From positions 1 to 64,000 of the forward strand of contig JARLHI010000061.1 of the NCBI GenBank assembly GCA_031292355.1: 64,000 nt of DNA, written 5' to 3'. Position numbers and translations under genes: made by a program. The stretch is from Candidatus Obscuribacterales bacterium (GTDB lineage: Bacteria > Cyanobacteriota > Vampirovibrionia > Obscuribacterales > Obscuribacteraceae). Positions 50,388 to 59,595 of this stretch are shown piece by piece; positions within the stretch are counted from its first letter, which is position 1; each line of letters starts with the position of its first letter. The notes under the pieces are model-generated. The model searched no databases and was not told where the DNA came from. It worked only from the letters and a program-made list of their open reading frames with translations.

Positions 50388-52025
50388 TCAAAAAGACTGC
50401 TTGAATCGAATCTCGCAAGCAATACCCTGATGATCGTAAGTCGGACGAACTGCTCCTGATGCAGGACCGGTCGGAAATAGGCTCGTGGAGGTCGTATTCT
50501 CATCAATCGACAGTCCGCTTCCGCCTCCAGAGGTAACGTTAGTTGAACCACCAAATGGCTCACCAGCGTGCAGCCCACCCTGACCTGTCCCTGGTTGATA
50601 ACAGTAATCTTTCACAACTACGTCAAAAAATTGCGATGGTGCGGTATGCATTGCTAAACCTGATAGCGCCTTAAATTGCATCTGACTGACTGGGTTAGCG
50701 GCAGTTGGATTATCTGCACTTGCTGTTTGAACAATCGTACCTTGAGCATTTGCTTCGAATAAAAACTTCTGCGGCGACGTGGTTGGCAGTCTGGAGCCCA
50801 GTTGATTGTTGAACGCTAACATCAAAGAAGACACATCAAAGCGGCACCCCTGACGCCTAATCCAGTCATAAATAGTTAGTGAGAGGACGTCGCCGAGAGA
50901 TGGATGCTGATCGGTCATAGTCGAAAGAACGGTTGGTGTAAGCGGAGACGGAGGATAGTCACCAGCGAGCGGGGTTAGAACTTGATCGCATGGACTCGTT
51001 TGCAAAGAGCTATTCAAAAGAAGATCTCCTAATTTTGATATGCCAGCCACCATTCCGTTAGAGAATGCCAATTCCAACGCACCAGGATTGGGACAATGAT
51101 CTATTAGACAAGACGGCTCAGCGCAGGCCGCAATATGCAGAATTTTTTGTCGCGTGTCACCGTGCTCGTCTTTGTAATCGATCAGTTCGTCAGCCTGACA
51201 CTGGACTATATCCAGGATTGAATAAGCAGTTGCCGGAGGACTTGTCTGAAATTTTGCGTTATCAGCAATAGATGTGGTATCACCGACTGCCGGAAAAACA
51301 AACACACAATTGTCATAAGAAATATTCATAAATGGTGCATAGTAGCCGTTTTCTGATTGACCACTTTGGAGGCTGGCAATGCTAGACGGTGTAGGGATTG
51401 GCGTATTTGTGTTCAAACCAGGCATCCAGCCAAGAGTGACTTTCATAGAGCCAGGTCTCAACTGGGCACCAGGGCCGTTTAATCGAACTATATTCGAAGT
51501 GTAAGCGGTTATAGCATCAAGATACGGGGTCACGACTTTGCCGTCTATATCGACACCCGAGCCGCCGGGTTTGATAGCTTCCTGCAAGGTAGTTGATAAG
51601 CGCTGATTCGCCGAAAGGGCATAAGCATAGTCTCGCTGCGCCAATGCCTTCATTTTGCTGTTATTCAGCCGGTCTGCAATGATCATGTCTAGCCTGACGG
51701 TGGCCAGAATTGTGTTGATACTTCGAACGTGATCGTAAAATTGATCTTGCGCTTCTGTAGCAGTGCCAATTGGCGGTGAATCCGACAAAGAGATAAAGCC
51801 AAAGTACGGGTCCAAAATAACTATGCGAGACAGGTCTTCGGCGACAGCAAGTGAAGCAGCTTCAATTGCTGTCTTTTGTTCTTGATGGCTACCGGTCATA
51901 CGAATAACGCTTAAAGAGAATAGGATTATTGAAAGAATCACTCCTAAGAAAATTGCCGCTATGAACGGCAATGCATCGCCGTTTTGCGCTCTCTTATAGG
52001 TTCTATTTTGTCTTCTAGGAATCAT
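50388..52025 (-). CDS. TadG-like large exported pseudopilin-type protein
   Basis: 545 residues. N-terminal basic lead, then helix LPFIAAIFLGVILSIILFSLS and the typical post-helix stretch QEQKTAIEAASLAVAEDLSR seen in TadG/TadE-like proteins. The large exported part is Ser/Thr/Pro-rich with several Cys (ACAEPSCLIDHCPNPG) suited to disulfides, and no VWA metal site is visible. Its ATG overlaps the stop of the upstream gene (ATGA), so the two are translated together. Probably surface exposed. Confidence 0.65.
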   Translation of the reverse strand: MIPRRQNRTYKRAQNGDALPFIAAIFLGVILSIILFSLSVIRMTGSHQEQKTAIEAASLAVAEDLSRIVILDPYFGFISLSDSPPIGTATEAQDQFYDHVRSINTILATVRLDMIIADRLNNSKMKALAQRDYAYALSANQRLSTTLQEAIKPGGSGVDIDGKVVTPYLDAITAYTSNIVRLNGPGAQLRPGSMKVTLGWMPGLNTNTPIPTPSSIASLQSGQSENGYYAPFMNISYDNCVFVFPAVGDTTSIADNAKFQTSPPATAYSILDIVQCQADELIDYKDEHGDTRQKILHIAACAEPSCLIDHCPNPGALELAFSNGMVAGISKLGDLLLNSSLQTSPCDQVLTPLAGDYPPSPLTPTVLSTMTDQHPSLGDVLSLTIYDWIRRQGCRFDVSSLMLAFNNQLGSRLPTTSPQKFLFEANAQGTIVQTASADNPTAANPVSQMQFKALSGLAMHTAPSQFFDVVVKDYCYQPGTGQGGLHAGEPFGGSTNVTSGGGSGLSIDENTTSTSLFPTGPASGAVRPTYDHQGIACEIRFKQSF

Positions 52026-53116
52026 TGGGCGACTATAACGCGTACTGCCATTGAGCCTGCGTTGTACTGATAAACAACACCAGGCGGCGTCGGATTACCA
52101 CCATCGTCTATAACTAACTGAAATTCCCCAGCCCCTGGAACATAACTTTGAAAATTCTCGCCTACTACGAACGGCTGATTGGAACCAACTTGACCGATAA
52201 GCGAAGCAACTGGCGCACCAATTAGGTGCGACTGAGGGTTCTGGCATAAAAACCCAGGAAAACCGTTGGCATCAACCATTTGACCATTGTTTGTAGTTGT
52301 GGTCCAAGCACCGTCTGCTCGCAAATCTATCCACAAAGTCTGCCCCGCCTTTATGTTCAGCTGGCTGTCAGTCCAGTTCGGATTGTTGGCTCGAACCTGT
52401 ATAACATTGTCAGACAATACTGTTTGACCGGCTGCGGCGATGTCTTGAAATATGTGACCGTTGTTCCAGCCCGTGTCGTAGGGTAATTTAAATGCTCCAC
52501 TCGGACTGGCCACATTATTGAAAGCCGTCATTGGTGTCGACGAACTGTTCTGCAACTGTTCTAATCCATTTGGATATTCTGCTGTTCGATTAGCGTTGAA
52601 GCTAACTGTTAGCGGCTTGCCAAGCCCTGGAACATCAGCAAGGACTGGCACGAATGACATAGGAATGGTCGGCCCTATTTCGTAACTTGCATCGATTCGA
52701 CACTGATAGACATTAGCAGAAGTATCCACTGGTACTGTCAGCGGAGTATTGGGTCCGAAGGTTTGCATACTGCCAGCAATACTGGATGCATCAATAAATA
52801 AATTTATCCCAGAGTTTTGATAACCGCCTATGGGTTTCATGCGCGCAAACTTTGCAATGCCAGAACCTAAAAATGCTGTTGCGCTCTGTTGCGCTCCACT
52901 CAATGAGTCTGCGTAACGTCTCTGGTCAGCGGCTCTCGAGGCAGACTCGTGCGCCACCAGGCAGACTGCCGACATCCCAGTTGCCACACCCAGGAGGTCA
53001 ATAATCGGCACAGTAAACAAAATGATACTCACATAAATGACGAGAGGAAATTCGGCCATATTGCCCGAAGAAGAGCGAACGCCCAATTTATTTTTTTTTG
53101 CTCCCTTACGCCCCAT
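52022..53116 (-). CDS. TadE-like protein with C-terminal LecA-like lectin domain
   Basis: 364 residues from ATG 53116 (a TTG two codons upstream is less likely). N-terminal helix VIYVSIILFTVPIIDLLGVA and AHESASRAADQRRYADS are TadE-like. The C-terminal 135 residues read as a PA-IL/LecA-type galactose-binding beta sandwich: VIQVRANNPNWTDSQLNIKA, then GQTLWIDLRADGAWTTTT, VDANGFPGF, then PVASLIGQVGSNQPFVVGEN, and GEFQLVIDDGG with NAGSMAVRV. The Ca and sugar ligands (PxG and late N/D residues) cannot all be checked. Fusion of an anchored pseudopilin with a lectin suggests a cell-surface adhesin. Translationally coupled to the TadG-like gene. Confidence 0.68.
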   Translation of the reverse strand: MGRKGAKKNKLGVRSSSGNMAEFPLVIYVSIILFTVPIIDLLGVATGMSAVCLVAHESASRAADQRRYADSLSGAQQSATAFLGSGIAKFARMKPIGGYQNSGINLFIDASSIAGSMQTFGPNTPLTVPVDTSANVYQCRIDASYEIGPTIPMSFVPVLADVPGLGKPLTVSFNANRTAEYPNGLEQLQNSSSTPMTAFNNVASPSGAFKLPYDTGWNNGHIFQDIAAAGQTVLSDNVIQVRANNPNWTDSQLNIKAGQTLWIDLRADGAWTTTTNNGQMVDANGFPGFLCQNPQSHLIGAPVASLIGQVGSNQPFVVGENFQSYVPGAGEFQLVIDDGGNPTPPGVVYQYNAGSMAVRVIVAQ

Positions 53117-53444
53117 AACCAACCTGCGACCTCATTTACAGCTGTTTCTCATTATGCCCATCTTAAATCGATTGCTTCCCTTTCGGCAGCCCAGTAAAAC
53201 CAGGACTTTGTCTTGCACCGATTTGCATATACGTAGTAAATAATTTACCAGGCGTACTTCACTGGAACGTCACAAGCAATAATGAAAATTGAGGCCAGCG
53301 TTTTCGAACTCTTAATCGTTGAAACAAACAATTGAGTCAATGCAGTTATTTTGAAATGCAGTCCTGCTGCCCGCTTCATGCAGCAACTAGCAGTGACGCT
53401 ATCATCGGTGCTCAGTTTTTACCGCAAAAAAGATAGTATTTAGG
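53117..53444. other. Intergenic region, nothing recognised
   Basis: A/T-rich 330 bases between the TadE-like and S2P genes, both on the minus strand. It must contain the promoter of the lectin gene. No repeat seen. Confidence 0.4.
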
Positions 53445-54248
53445 TCATGGCTCCTGCGAATGCATGGCCACAGCCACGGTCGTTTGCGAAAGCACGTAAA
53501 GATAAGCAAGCATGCCGACCAACGCGATGTATGCCACACCAATTAATGCCTTTTGAGCAGGGGTGGCAGGAATCAAATGTTCGTCGCCAGCTCCTTGAAC
53601 TCCGTGGGACGTAATCATTTTAAAAACGCTGAAACAAGCTATGCCTGCAATAATCAACAGTAGCACCGAATGCAATACCACAGCCGCGGCCAAGAGAATA
53701 AGGGCGCCCGGCAACAGCAGCCATTTGGAAATAGCTTGCACGACGAATCCACCATCAAGTGGTTTGGCGGGAATCAACTGCAGCAAATTGAGAAAAAAAC
53801 CAGTGCTACCAGCCGCGAGCAACCAGCCATTGCCTGTTTGCGCACCGCCCCAGTACATTCCAGCCGCAGCAAGACCACCTACAAGTGGTCCAGCAAAAGC
53901 AACCCAGGCTCTCGTCATAGCATCTGGTGGCAATTTAGTCATTGCCACATAGGCCCCCATACCGGGAACGAAAATCGGCGCTTGTGGATTGAGACCGTGC
54001 ACCTTCATCCAAATCCAGTGACCACCTTCATGGATAAATAAGAGCAAAACAATAGCCACAGCGTAAGGCCAGCCAAAGAACATTGCATAAATACCAATGC
54101 TCAAAGCCATTGATAAAAAACTCTTGCCTAACCAGCCAAACTTAAATAGGGCAAGCAGCGCAAACTTAAATTTCATCGCCAGGACACCAAGCACTCCCAA
54201 GCCACCAAATATGGTTCCTGTCTTTGATTTTTTCGGTTGCTCTGTCAT
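53445..54248 (-). CDS. Site-2-type intramembrane metalloprotease (M50)
   Basis: 267 residues. Zinc site HEGGH (73-77) in FIHEGGHWIWMKVHG, and the second motif NLLQLIPAKPLDGGF carrying the Asp ligand in a transmembrane helix. About six helices in total. Short FVPGMGAYVAM loop after the first motif is typical of family members that lack PDZ domains. It cleaves membrane-bound substrates, such as regulators. Substrate unknown. GAGAGAG precedes the ATG; monocistronic. Confidence 0.9.
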   Translation of the reverse strand: MTEQPKKSKTGTIFGGLGVLGVLAMKFKFALLALFKFGWLGKSFLSMALSIGIYAMFFGWPYAVAIVLLLFIHEGGHWIWMKVHGLNPQAPIFVPGMGAYVAMTKLPPDAMTRAWVAFAGPLVGGLAAAGMYWGGAQTGNGWLLAAGSTGFFLNLLQLIPAKPLDGGFVVQAISKWLLLPGALILLAAAVVLHSVLLLIIAGIACFSVFKMITSHGVQGAGDEHLIPATPAQKALIGVAYIALVGMLAYLYVLSQTTVAVAMHSQEP

Positions 54249-54445
54249 TCAAGCTCTCTCAAGTTAATGTCTACTGATGCACCTGCACACTTGCAAGATA
54301 CCTTGCTTCCAATACGTCGCTCAATACATTAAGGAAAAAATAGATCTTGGCTATCGCCCATAGAGCCCTCGAATCAGTGTATGCACAATTTACAAAGTGT
54401 AGACGTGCAAGGGCGCAAATGGCGTAAACGCACTAAAATTAGCCC

Positions 54446-55255
54446 ATGACCGCTGCAGCACCCAAAATAAAACGTCGCTTTAACCCCTGGCTATTCCTTG
54501 AAGAACAGCTGGGAGTTGGTCTCGAGCTGGTTGGCCAGAGTCTAATTATGCTGGTCCAGACCTATGGCTACATATTGCGCGGTCAAATCGACTGGCGTGA
54601 ATCATATCGCCAGGCATATATGATCGGCGTCAAATCTTTCGTAGTAGTGGGCATTACAGCCCTTTTTACGGGCTTTGCCATGTCTTTGCAAATTGCCCGC
54701 GAATTAGTGCTATTTGGCGCTGATACAGCCATCGGTGGAGTGGTTTCGCTTGCTCTGGTCAGAGAAATAGGACCAATTACAGCTGGCGTGATAGTCGCCG
54801 GACGCGTTGGCTCTTCGGTCGCCGCCGAGCTTACAACCATGATGATCTCGGAACAGATCGACGCTCTGAAAGTGATGCGAGTCGATCCTGTTGAGTTTCT
54901 GGTCGTCCCGCGTTATGTAGCGGCCGCTACAATGTTGCCGATTCTGTCAGTCTACGCAATGGCCATTGGCTTGATTGCTGGCATAGTCATCGCTCAGGCA
55001 GCCGCGAACGTGCCACCAGCGACATTTCTTGATTCGGTTAAACAAACCATTCTGGACCGCGATTTTGGTGTCCACTTCCTTAAATCGTTTATTAATGCCA
55101 CTGTTATCATCATTTTTTCCTGCGCTATTGGTCTAAATACCCGCGGCGGCGCCGAAGACGTGGGCATTGCTACCACCCGTTCAATCGTCTGGACTATGAC
55201 CAGCATCTTTGTGCTCAACTATGTCGTCACAGCGATGACATATGCGCCGAGGTAG
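54446..55255 (+). CDS. mlaE: MlaE-type ABC transporter permease
   Basis: 269 residues. MlaE/TrbA-like permease of the MCE lipid-transport system: five or so helices with FTGFAMSLQIARELVLFG, then REIGPITAGVIVAGRVGSSV, AELTTMMISEQIDALKVMRV, and the C-terminal RGGAEDVGIATTRSIVWTM. It moves phospholipid between inner and outer membrane with the ATPase and MCE proteins encoded next to it. First gene of an operon that continues to gatB. No strong ribosome site is visible. Confidence 0.93.
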   Translation: MTAAAPKIKRRFNPWLFLEEQLGVGLELVGQSLIMLVQTYGYILRGQIDWRESYRQAYMIGVKSFVVVGITALFTGFAMSLQIARELVLFGADTAIGGVVSLALVREIGPITAGVIVAGRVGSSVAAELTTMMISEQIDALKVMRVDPVEFLVVPRYVAAATMLPILSVYAMAIGLIAGIVIAQAAANVPPATFLDSVKQTILDRDFGVHFLKSFINATVIIIFSCAIGLNTRGGAEDVGIATTRSIVWTMTSIFVLNYVVTAMTYAPR

Positions 55256-55265
55256 CGAGGTATTT

Positions 55266-56081
55266 ATGCCAGAAGAAAATCTCGCAAACGACGATATCGC
55301 CGCGGAGCAACCCATTCCAGGAAGTGCCAAGAGCGATAAACTGATAAATGGTAGCTCGCAGAAAGGCGATAGACCGGTAATCTCGGTCAGTCATTTGAAA
55401 AAATCCTTCCACGGCAGACCCGTACTGAAAGACATCAATTTTGAAGTCTACGCTGGTGAAACACTTGGCATTGTGGGCCCATCAGGCTGTGGCAAATCGA
55501 CAATTTTGAAATTGCTGTGCGGTCTAATTGAGCCCGATTCAGGCGACATTGTCATTGAATCGAAAGATATCGGACTCGTCTTTCAAAGCTCCGCCCTTCT
55601 CAACTCACTAACAGTAAAAGAAAACCTGGAGCTTGCCTTGCGCGAACGCAAAATGTCGAGAAAAGATTCCGACCAGGTGATAAGCGAACGTTTATCTCTG
55701 GTTGGTCTGAGCGACTATATCGACGCCTATCCAAGCGCTCTGTCTGGCGGGCAGCAAAAGCGGGTGAGCTTCGCCAGAGCGATTGTCACAGACCCTAAAA
55801 TTATTTTGTATGACGAACCAACAACCGGGCTCGACCCTGTAATGTCAACAGTCATAGAAGATTATATGATTGACTTAGAGAACCGGCTCAAAGCGGCGTG
55901 TATTGTCGTCACTCATCAGTATTCCACCTGGATGCGGACCGCCGACCGAATGCTTCTCATGCATGCAGGTCTTGTCGAATGGGAAGGCAAGCCCGAAGAC
56001 GCTCTGAAATCGGACAATCCCTATATGAAACAGTTTTCGCACGCTACTAAGGAAGGCCCGATCCTCGCAGGTTCTGTATAG
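55266..56081 (+). CDS. mlaF: MlaF-type ABC transporter ATPase
   Basis: 271 residues, start at 55266 after GCGAGG. Walker A GIVGPSGCGKST (69-79), signature LSGGQQKRVSFARAI, Walker B IILYDEPTTGLDPVMS, and switch His in IVVTHQYSTWM. A 35-residue hydrophilic lead precedes the domain. Energises the permease at 54446. Two bases separate it from the MCE gene. Confidence 0.93.
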   Translation: MPEENLANDDIAAEQPIPGSAKSDKLINGSSQKGDRPVISVSHLKKSFHGRPVLKDINFEVYAGETLGIVGPSGCGKSTILKLLCGLIEPDSGDIVIESKDIGLVFQSSALLNSLTVKENLELALRERKMSRKDSDQVISERLSLVGLSDYIDAYPSALSGGQQKRVSFARAIVTDPKIILYDEPTTGLDPVMSTVIEDYMIDLENRLKAACIVVTHQYSTWMRTADRMLLMHAGLVEWEGKPEDALKSDNPYMKQFSHATKEGPILAGSV

Positions 56082-56083
56082 TC

Positions 56084-57430
56084 ATGATAAAAACCCAGGC
56101 ACAATCTCAATCCCAGCGTTCTTCTAATGATGACGGTGCTTCTGCCAGCAAAAACAAGGCTGCTGTTGTGACGCATCATCAACGACCCAATTACGAGGCC
56201 CGAGTCGGGCTCTTCGTTTTAATTGCCGTGATTATTTTGACCTATGGCTGGAGCTGGCTGCATGGGCTCTCCTTTTTGCATCCACCGCAAAGGTTCACCA
56301 TTCACTTCCACGACATTGCCGGTCTCAACAACAACGCCACTGTTAACGTTAACGGCGTTCGCGTGGGTACGGTAGAGAAAATTGAATTATTGAAAAAAGG
56401 CGACGTCGCCGTTGGTCTGAAAATCAGCACCGAACTTTTAACCATGACCATTCCTCAAAATGCCACTTTCTCCATTCAAACGCTTGGCTTAGTGGGCGCC
56501 AAATACGTCGAAATCACTTTGCCTGAAAAAGCTGGTGCTCCGATGACTGCTGATACGCAAGATATTTATGGTGAAGATCCAGTGCGTATTGAAGTCGTTA
56601 TCAATCCGCTGGCTAAACAATTAGGCGCATTTGACCTGAAAGGTATCGAAGACAGATTAAAGCGTGATCTCGATCATATCGACGTCATGGCTAACAGTGG
56701 TTCATCGACTTTAGATAGCTATCGTGAAACCGCGCCAGAGCTGCATCGCATCGCTACTGCCTTAAACAAGGTGGCAGCCAAAGCTGATAAGGCCGCTGGC
56801 AGCGCCGATAGCTTCTTCCAGAATGGTTCGCGCCTGGCTAACGACATGCGCGGCACAACGGCACGCGCTAATCGCATTCTTGAAAATCCAGCTTTAAGCA
56901 GCGATCTTAAAGAAACAGCCACTCAAGCTCGATTGACGGCGGAAAAAATCCAGTCTGTAATGAAAGACATCAACAAAACATTGGGTGACAGCAAGGTGCG
57001 CGGCGATGTTCTGGAGATGATGCAAAAATTGCAAGCGTCTGCCGCAAGCATTCAGCAATCAATCGATCGAGTTGGCACCATCAGTGATGACAAAGGCCTG
57101 CGCAGCGATCTCAAAGAAATCGTCACCAAGACTAATACAGCGCTCGACAAAGTCAACGATGTCGTCTCGCAACCTACGTTTGGAGCGGACTTACAGGGCA
57201 CGCTCGGCAAAGTCAGAAGCGCTGCAGAAGAATTACGCGTCGCCGCCGAAAACATCGACAGCAGAGTCACCAGCAAGCATTGGTTGCGTACCGGCGCATT
57301 GGGTGGTGCACTTAAAAATCCAGCAAAAGTCGAAGTGAAGAAAACAACGACTAAAACCACAGCTCCAGCCCAGAGCAAATCTGACGAAAAGACCGAGACC
57401 AAGACCGAAAGCAAGACCGATAAGGAGTAA
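56084..57430 (+). CDS. mlaD: MCE-domain lipid-transport protein (MlaD-like)
   Basis: 448 residues. Cytoplasmic hydrophilic lead (1-40), one helix VGLFVLIAVIILTYGWSWL, the MCE domain beginning FTIHFHDIAGLNNNATVNVN with GVRVGTVEKIELLKKG and FSIQTLGLVGAKYVEI, then about 230 residues of helix with repeated LxxT/A patterns, probably a needle-like coiled coil spanning the periplasm. C-terminal Lys/Thr/Glu tail. Substrate-binding part of the Mla-like system. Overlapping operon with gatB downstream (4 bases). Confidence 0.92.
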   Translation: MIKTQAQSQSQRSSNDDGASASKNKAAVVTHHQRPNYEARVGLFVLIAVIILTYGWSWLHGLSFLHPPQRFTIHFHDIAGLNNNATVNVNGVRVGTVEKIELLKKGDVAVGLKISTELLTMTIPQNATFSIQTLGLVGAKYVEITLPEKAGAPMTADTQDIYGEDPVRIEVVINPLAKQLGAFDLKGIEDRLKRDLDHIDVMANSGSSTLDSYRETAPELHRIATALNKVAAKADKAAGSADSFFQNGSRLANDMRGTTARANRILENPALSSDLKETATQARLTAEKIQSVMKDINKTLGDSKVRGDVLEMMQKLQASAASIQQSIDRVGTISDDKGLRSDLKEIVTKTNTALDKVNDVVSQPTFGADLQGTLGKVRSAAEELRVAAENIDSRVTSKHWLRTGALGGALKNPAKVEVKKTTTKTTAPAQSKSDEKTETKTESKTDKE

Positions 57431-57434
57431 GTGA

Positions 57435-58874
57435 ATGAAACTGGAGGCTGTGATTGGTCTTGAAGTTCATGCGCAACTCAAAACCAACACCAAAATCTTT
57501 TGTGGCTGCCCAACCAATTTCGGTGCCGCTCCCAATCACCAAGTGTGCCCGGTGTGTCTTGGTATGCCAGGCGTGCTGCCGGTCTTGAATAAAAAAGCGG
57601 TGGAGCACGCGATTAAAGCGGGCTCTGCTTTGAACTGTGCCATCTCCGAAAATACTCGCTTCGATCGCAAAAATTATTTCTATCCAGATTCGTCTAAGGG
57701 TTATCAAATTTCTCAATATGATCGCCCAATTTGCGTGGGCGGACATTTAATGGTCGAAGGCAAAAAGATTCGCATTCATCGCGCCCACCTTGAAGAAGAC
57801 GCCGGTAAGTTAGTGCATTCTGGAGCTGCTGGTTTGCACGGTTCCGATTATAGCAACGTTGATTTCAACCGCTGCGGCACGCCATTGCTTGAAATTGTTT
57901 CTGAACCTGATTTATCGAGCCCCGAAGAAGCGAGGCTGTACCTCACTGAATTGCGCAACATCCTGCGTTATGTGGATGTTTGCGACGGCAATTTAGAAGA
58001 AGGTAGTTTTCGCTGCGATGCAAATATCAGCATGCGCCCGGTTGGTCAAAAAGAACTCGGCACGAAAACCGAAGTAAAAAACATGAACAGCTTTAAGGCT
58101 GTACAAAAGGCGATTCAATCAGAGATTGAGCGGCAAACACTGGCATTAATTGCAGGCGAGCGCATCGTCCAGGAAACAAGACTGTGGAACGATGCAACTG
58201 GTACCACGCACGTGATGCGCTCCAAAGAAGAAGCGCACGATTATCGTTACTTCCCAGAACCAGATCTGGTACCACTTTCAATCGACAAAAAATGGGTAGA
58301 AGAAATTCGAGCGACTATTAGCGAATTGCCAGAAGCCAGACGTCAACGCTATATTGGCGCTCACGGCTTATCGGCAGAGGACGCAGGCATTCTCGCGGAA
58401 AACAAAGAACTTGCCGATTTCTTCGACAAAGTGATTACGCTGAATGTGCCAGCCAAGCAAGCCAGCAATCATTTGCTTGGCACTACACTAGGATTTCTCA
58501 AAGAAAGCAAAAAAGAATTCGCAGAAACAGCGCTCACACCCGAGAATTTGCGAGATATTATTGTGGCTTCAACAGACGGTAAAATTGGCTCGACCATCGC
58601 CAAGCAACTACTGATTGAATTGCTTACCGAAAAAGGCGATGTCTTTTCGATCATCGAGAAGCGCGGGCTAGCTCAAGTCAATGATGAAAGCGCGCTTCGC
58701 GAACAAGTGCAGAAAGTGCTGGATGCTTCGCCATCACAGCTGGAGCAGTATAAAGGCGGAAGCACCAAAGTGCGTCAATACTTCTTTGGCGAAGTAATGA
58801 AAGCAATGAAAGGCAAAGCCAATCCACAGGTAATAAACAAAGTGCTCGATGAATTGTTACCCACACCTGCTTGA
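57435..58874 (+). CDS. gatB: Aspartyl/glutamyl-tRNA amidotransferase subunit B
   Basis: 479 residues, full length. GatB is part of the GatCAB enzyme that turns Glu-tRNA(Gln) or Asp-tRNA(Asn) into the amide form. Motifs: VIGLEVHAQLKTNTKIFCGC, then HQVCPVCLGMPGVLP, NYFYPDSSKGYQISQYDRPI, RCGTPLLEIVSEPDLSSPEEA, and the C-terminal YqeY-like end VRQYFFGEVMKAMKGKANP. Four Cys of the zinc site are present. AAGGAG precedes the ATG. Joined to the MCE genes, which is unusual; gatA and gatC are not in the window. Confidence 0.97.
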   Translation: MKLEAVIGLEVHAQLKTNTKIFCGCPTNFGAAPNHQVCPVCLGMPGVLPVLNKKAVEHAIKAGSALNCAISENTRFDRKNYFYPDSSKGYQISQYDRPICVGGHLMVEGKKIRIHRAHLEEDAGKLVHSGAAGLHGSDYSNVDFNRCGTPLLEIVSEPDLSSPEEARLYLTELRNILRYVDVCDGNLEEGSFRCDANISMRPVGQKELGTKTEVKNMNSFKAVQKAIQSEIERQTLALIAGERIVQETRLWNDATGTTHVMRSKEEAHDYRYFPEPDLVPLSIDKKWVEEIRATISELPEARRQRYIGAHGLSAEDAGILAENKELADFFDKVITLNVPAKQASNHLLGTTLGFLKESKKEFAETALTPENLRDIIVASTDGKIGSTIAKQLLIELLTEKGDVFSIIEKRGLAQVNDESALREQVQKVLDASPSQLEQYKGGSTKVRQYFFGEVMKAMKGKANPQVINKVLDELLPTPA

Positions 58875-58877
58875 GGA

Positions 58878-59591
58878 ATGATATTGAACTTCGCCTCCCG
58901 ACTTGCTGTATCTGTATTGAGGGGCGGTCTTGCGGCGTCTTTGTTGTGTCCGTTTTTGACTCCAGCGATTGCTTATGACTTCCGCGGATATTATTGCCCA
59001 CAAATTCTTATTTCACCTTTGCAAGACAACGTCATGTACACGCCCGTTGGCTCAGGCTTGATCACATCCAAAGCTGGATTTCGCGTGCACCCGGTCACAG
59101 GCAAATACGCTTTTCACAGCGGCGTAGATCTAGGAGCCAAACTCAATGACAGAGTTTATGAATTACTAGACGGCGTGGTGACAAGAGTTGGTTGGCGGGG
59201 CGCTCTGGGAGTGGCTGTTGAAGTTTATCATCCGTATCCGAATGTTCGCTCAATCACCGGTCACTTGAATGCATACGCTGTCATGCCCGGACAATATGTA
59301 AGACGCGGTCAGGTGATCGGTTATGCAGGCTCTACCGGGCGCTCAACGGGCGTGCACGTGCACTATACAGTGATCAAAAACGATACTGAAGAATACATTG
59401 AGCCCATGCAGTATCTGACACTGGTGCCAAAATACGTAAAGGCGTTAAAAACCGCACGCTTACAAACAGAGGTCGCTCGCAACTACGAAATGATGCGCAA
59501 AAATCTGGATGAAAAAGCCACCGACAGTGATACCGAAGATCTGCCAGGCACCTCTAAGTCAGAAGGCACCATGCCTAAGCCGGAAAAATAA
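58878..59591 (+). CDS. LytM/M23-family peptidase
   Basis: About 237 residues. Signal peptide to about residue 32 (AASLLCPFLTPAIAY). The M23 zinc site is present: GFRVHPVTGKYAFHSGVDLG holds the first His and Asp, and GRSTGVHVHYTV holds the HxH pair. It cleaves peptide bridges in peptidoglycan or regulates amidases. Start: the ATG at 58878 sits one base after GAGG; the TTG at 58884 is better spaced and may be the real start. Downstream glycoside hydrolase follows by four bases. Confidence 0.9.
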   Translation: MILNFASRLAVSVLRGGLAASLLCPFLTPAIAYDFRGYYCPQILISPLQDNVMYTPVGSGLITSKAGFRVHPVTGKYAFHSGVDLGAKLNDRVYELLDGVVTRVGWRGALGVAVEVYHPYPNVRSITGHLNAYAVMPGQYVRRGQVIGYAGSTGRSTGVHVHYTVIKNDTEEYIEPMQYLTLVPKYVKALKTARLQTEVARNYEMMRKNLDEKATDSDTEDLPGTSKSEGTMPKPEK

Positions 59592-59595
59592 CTGC

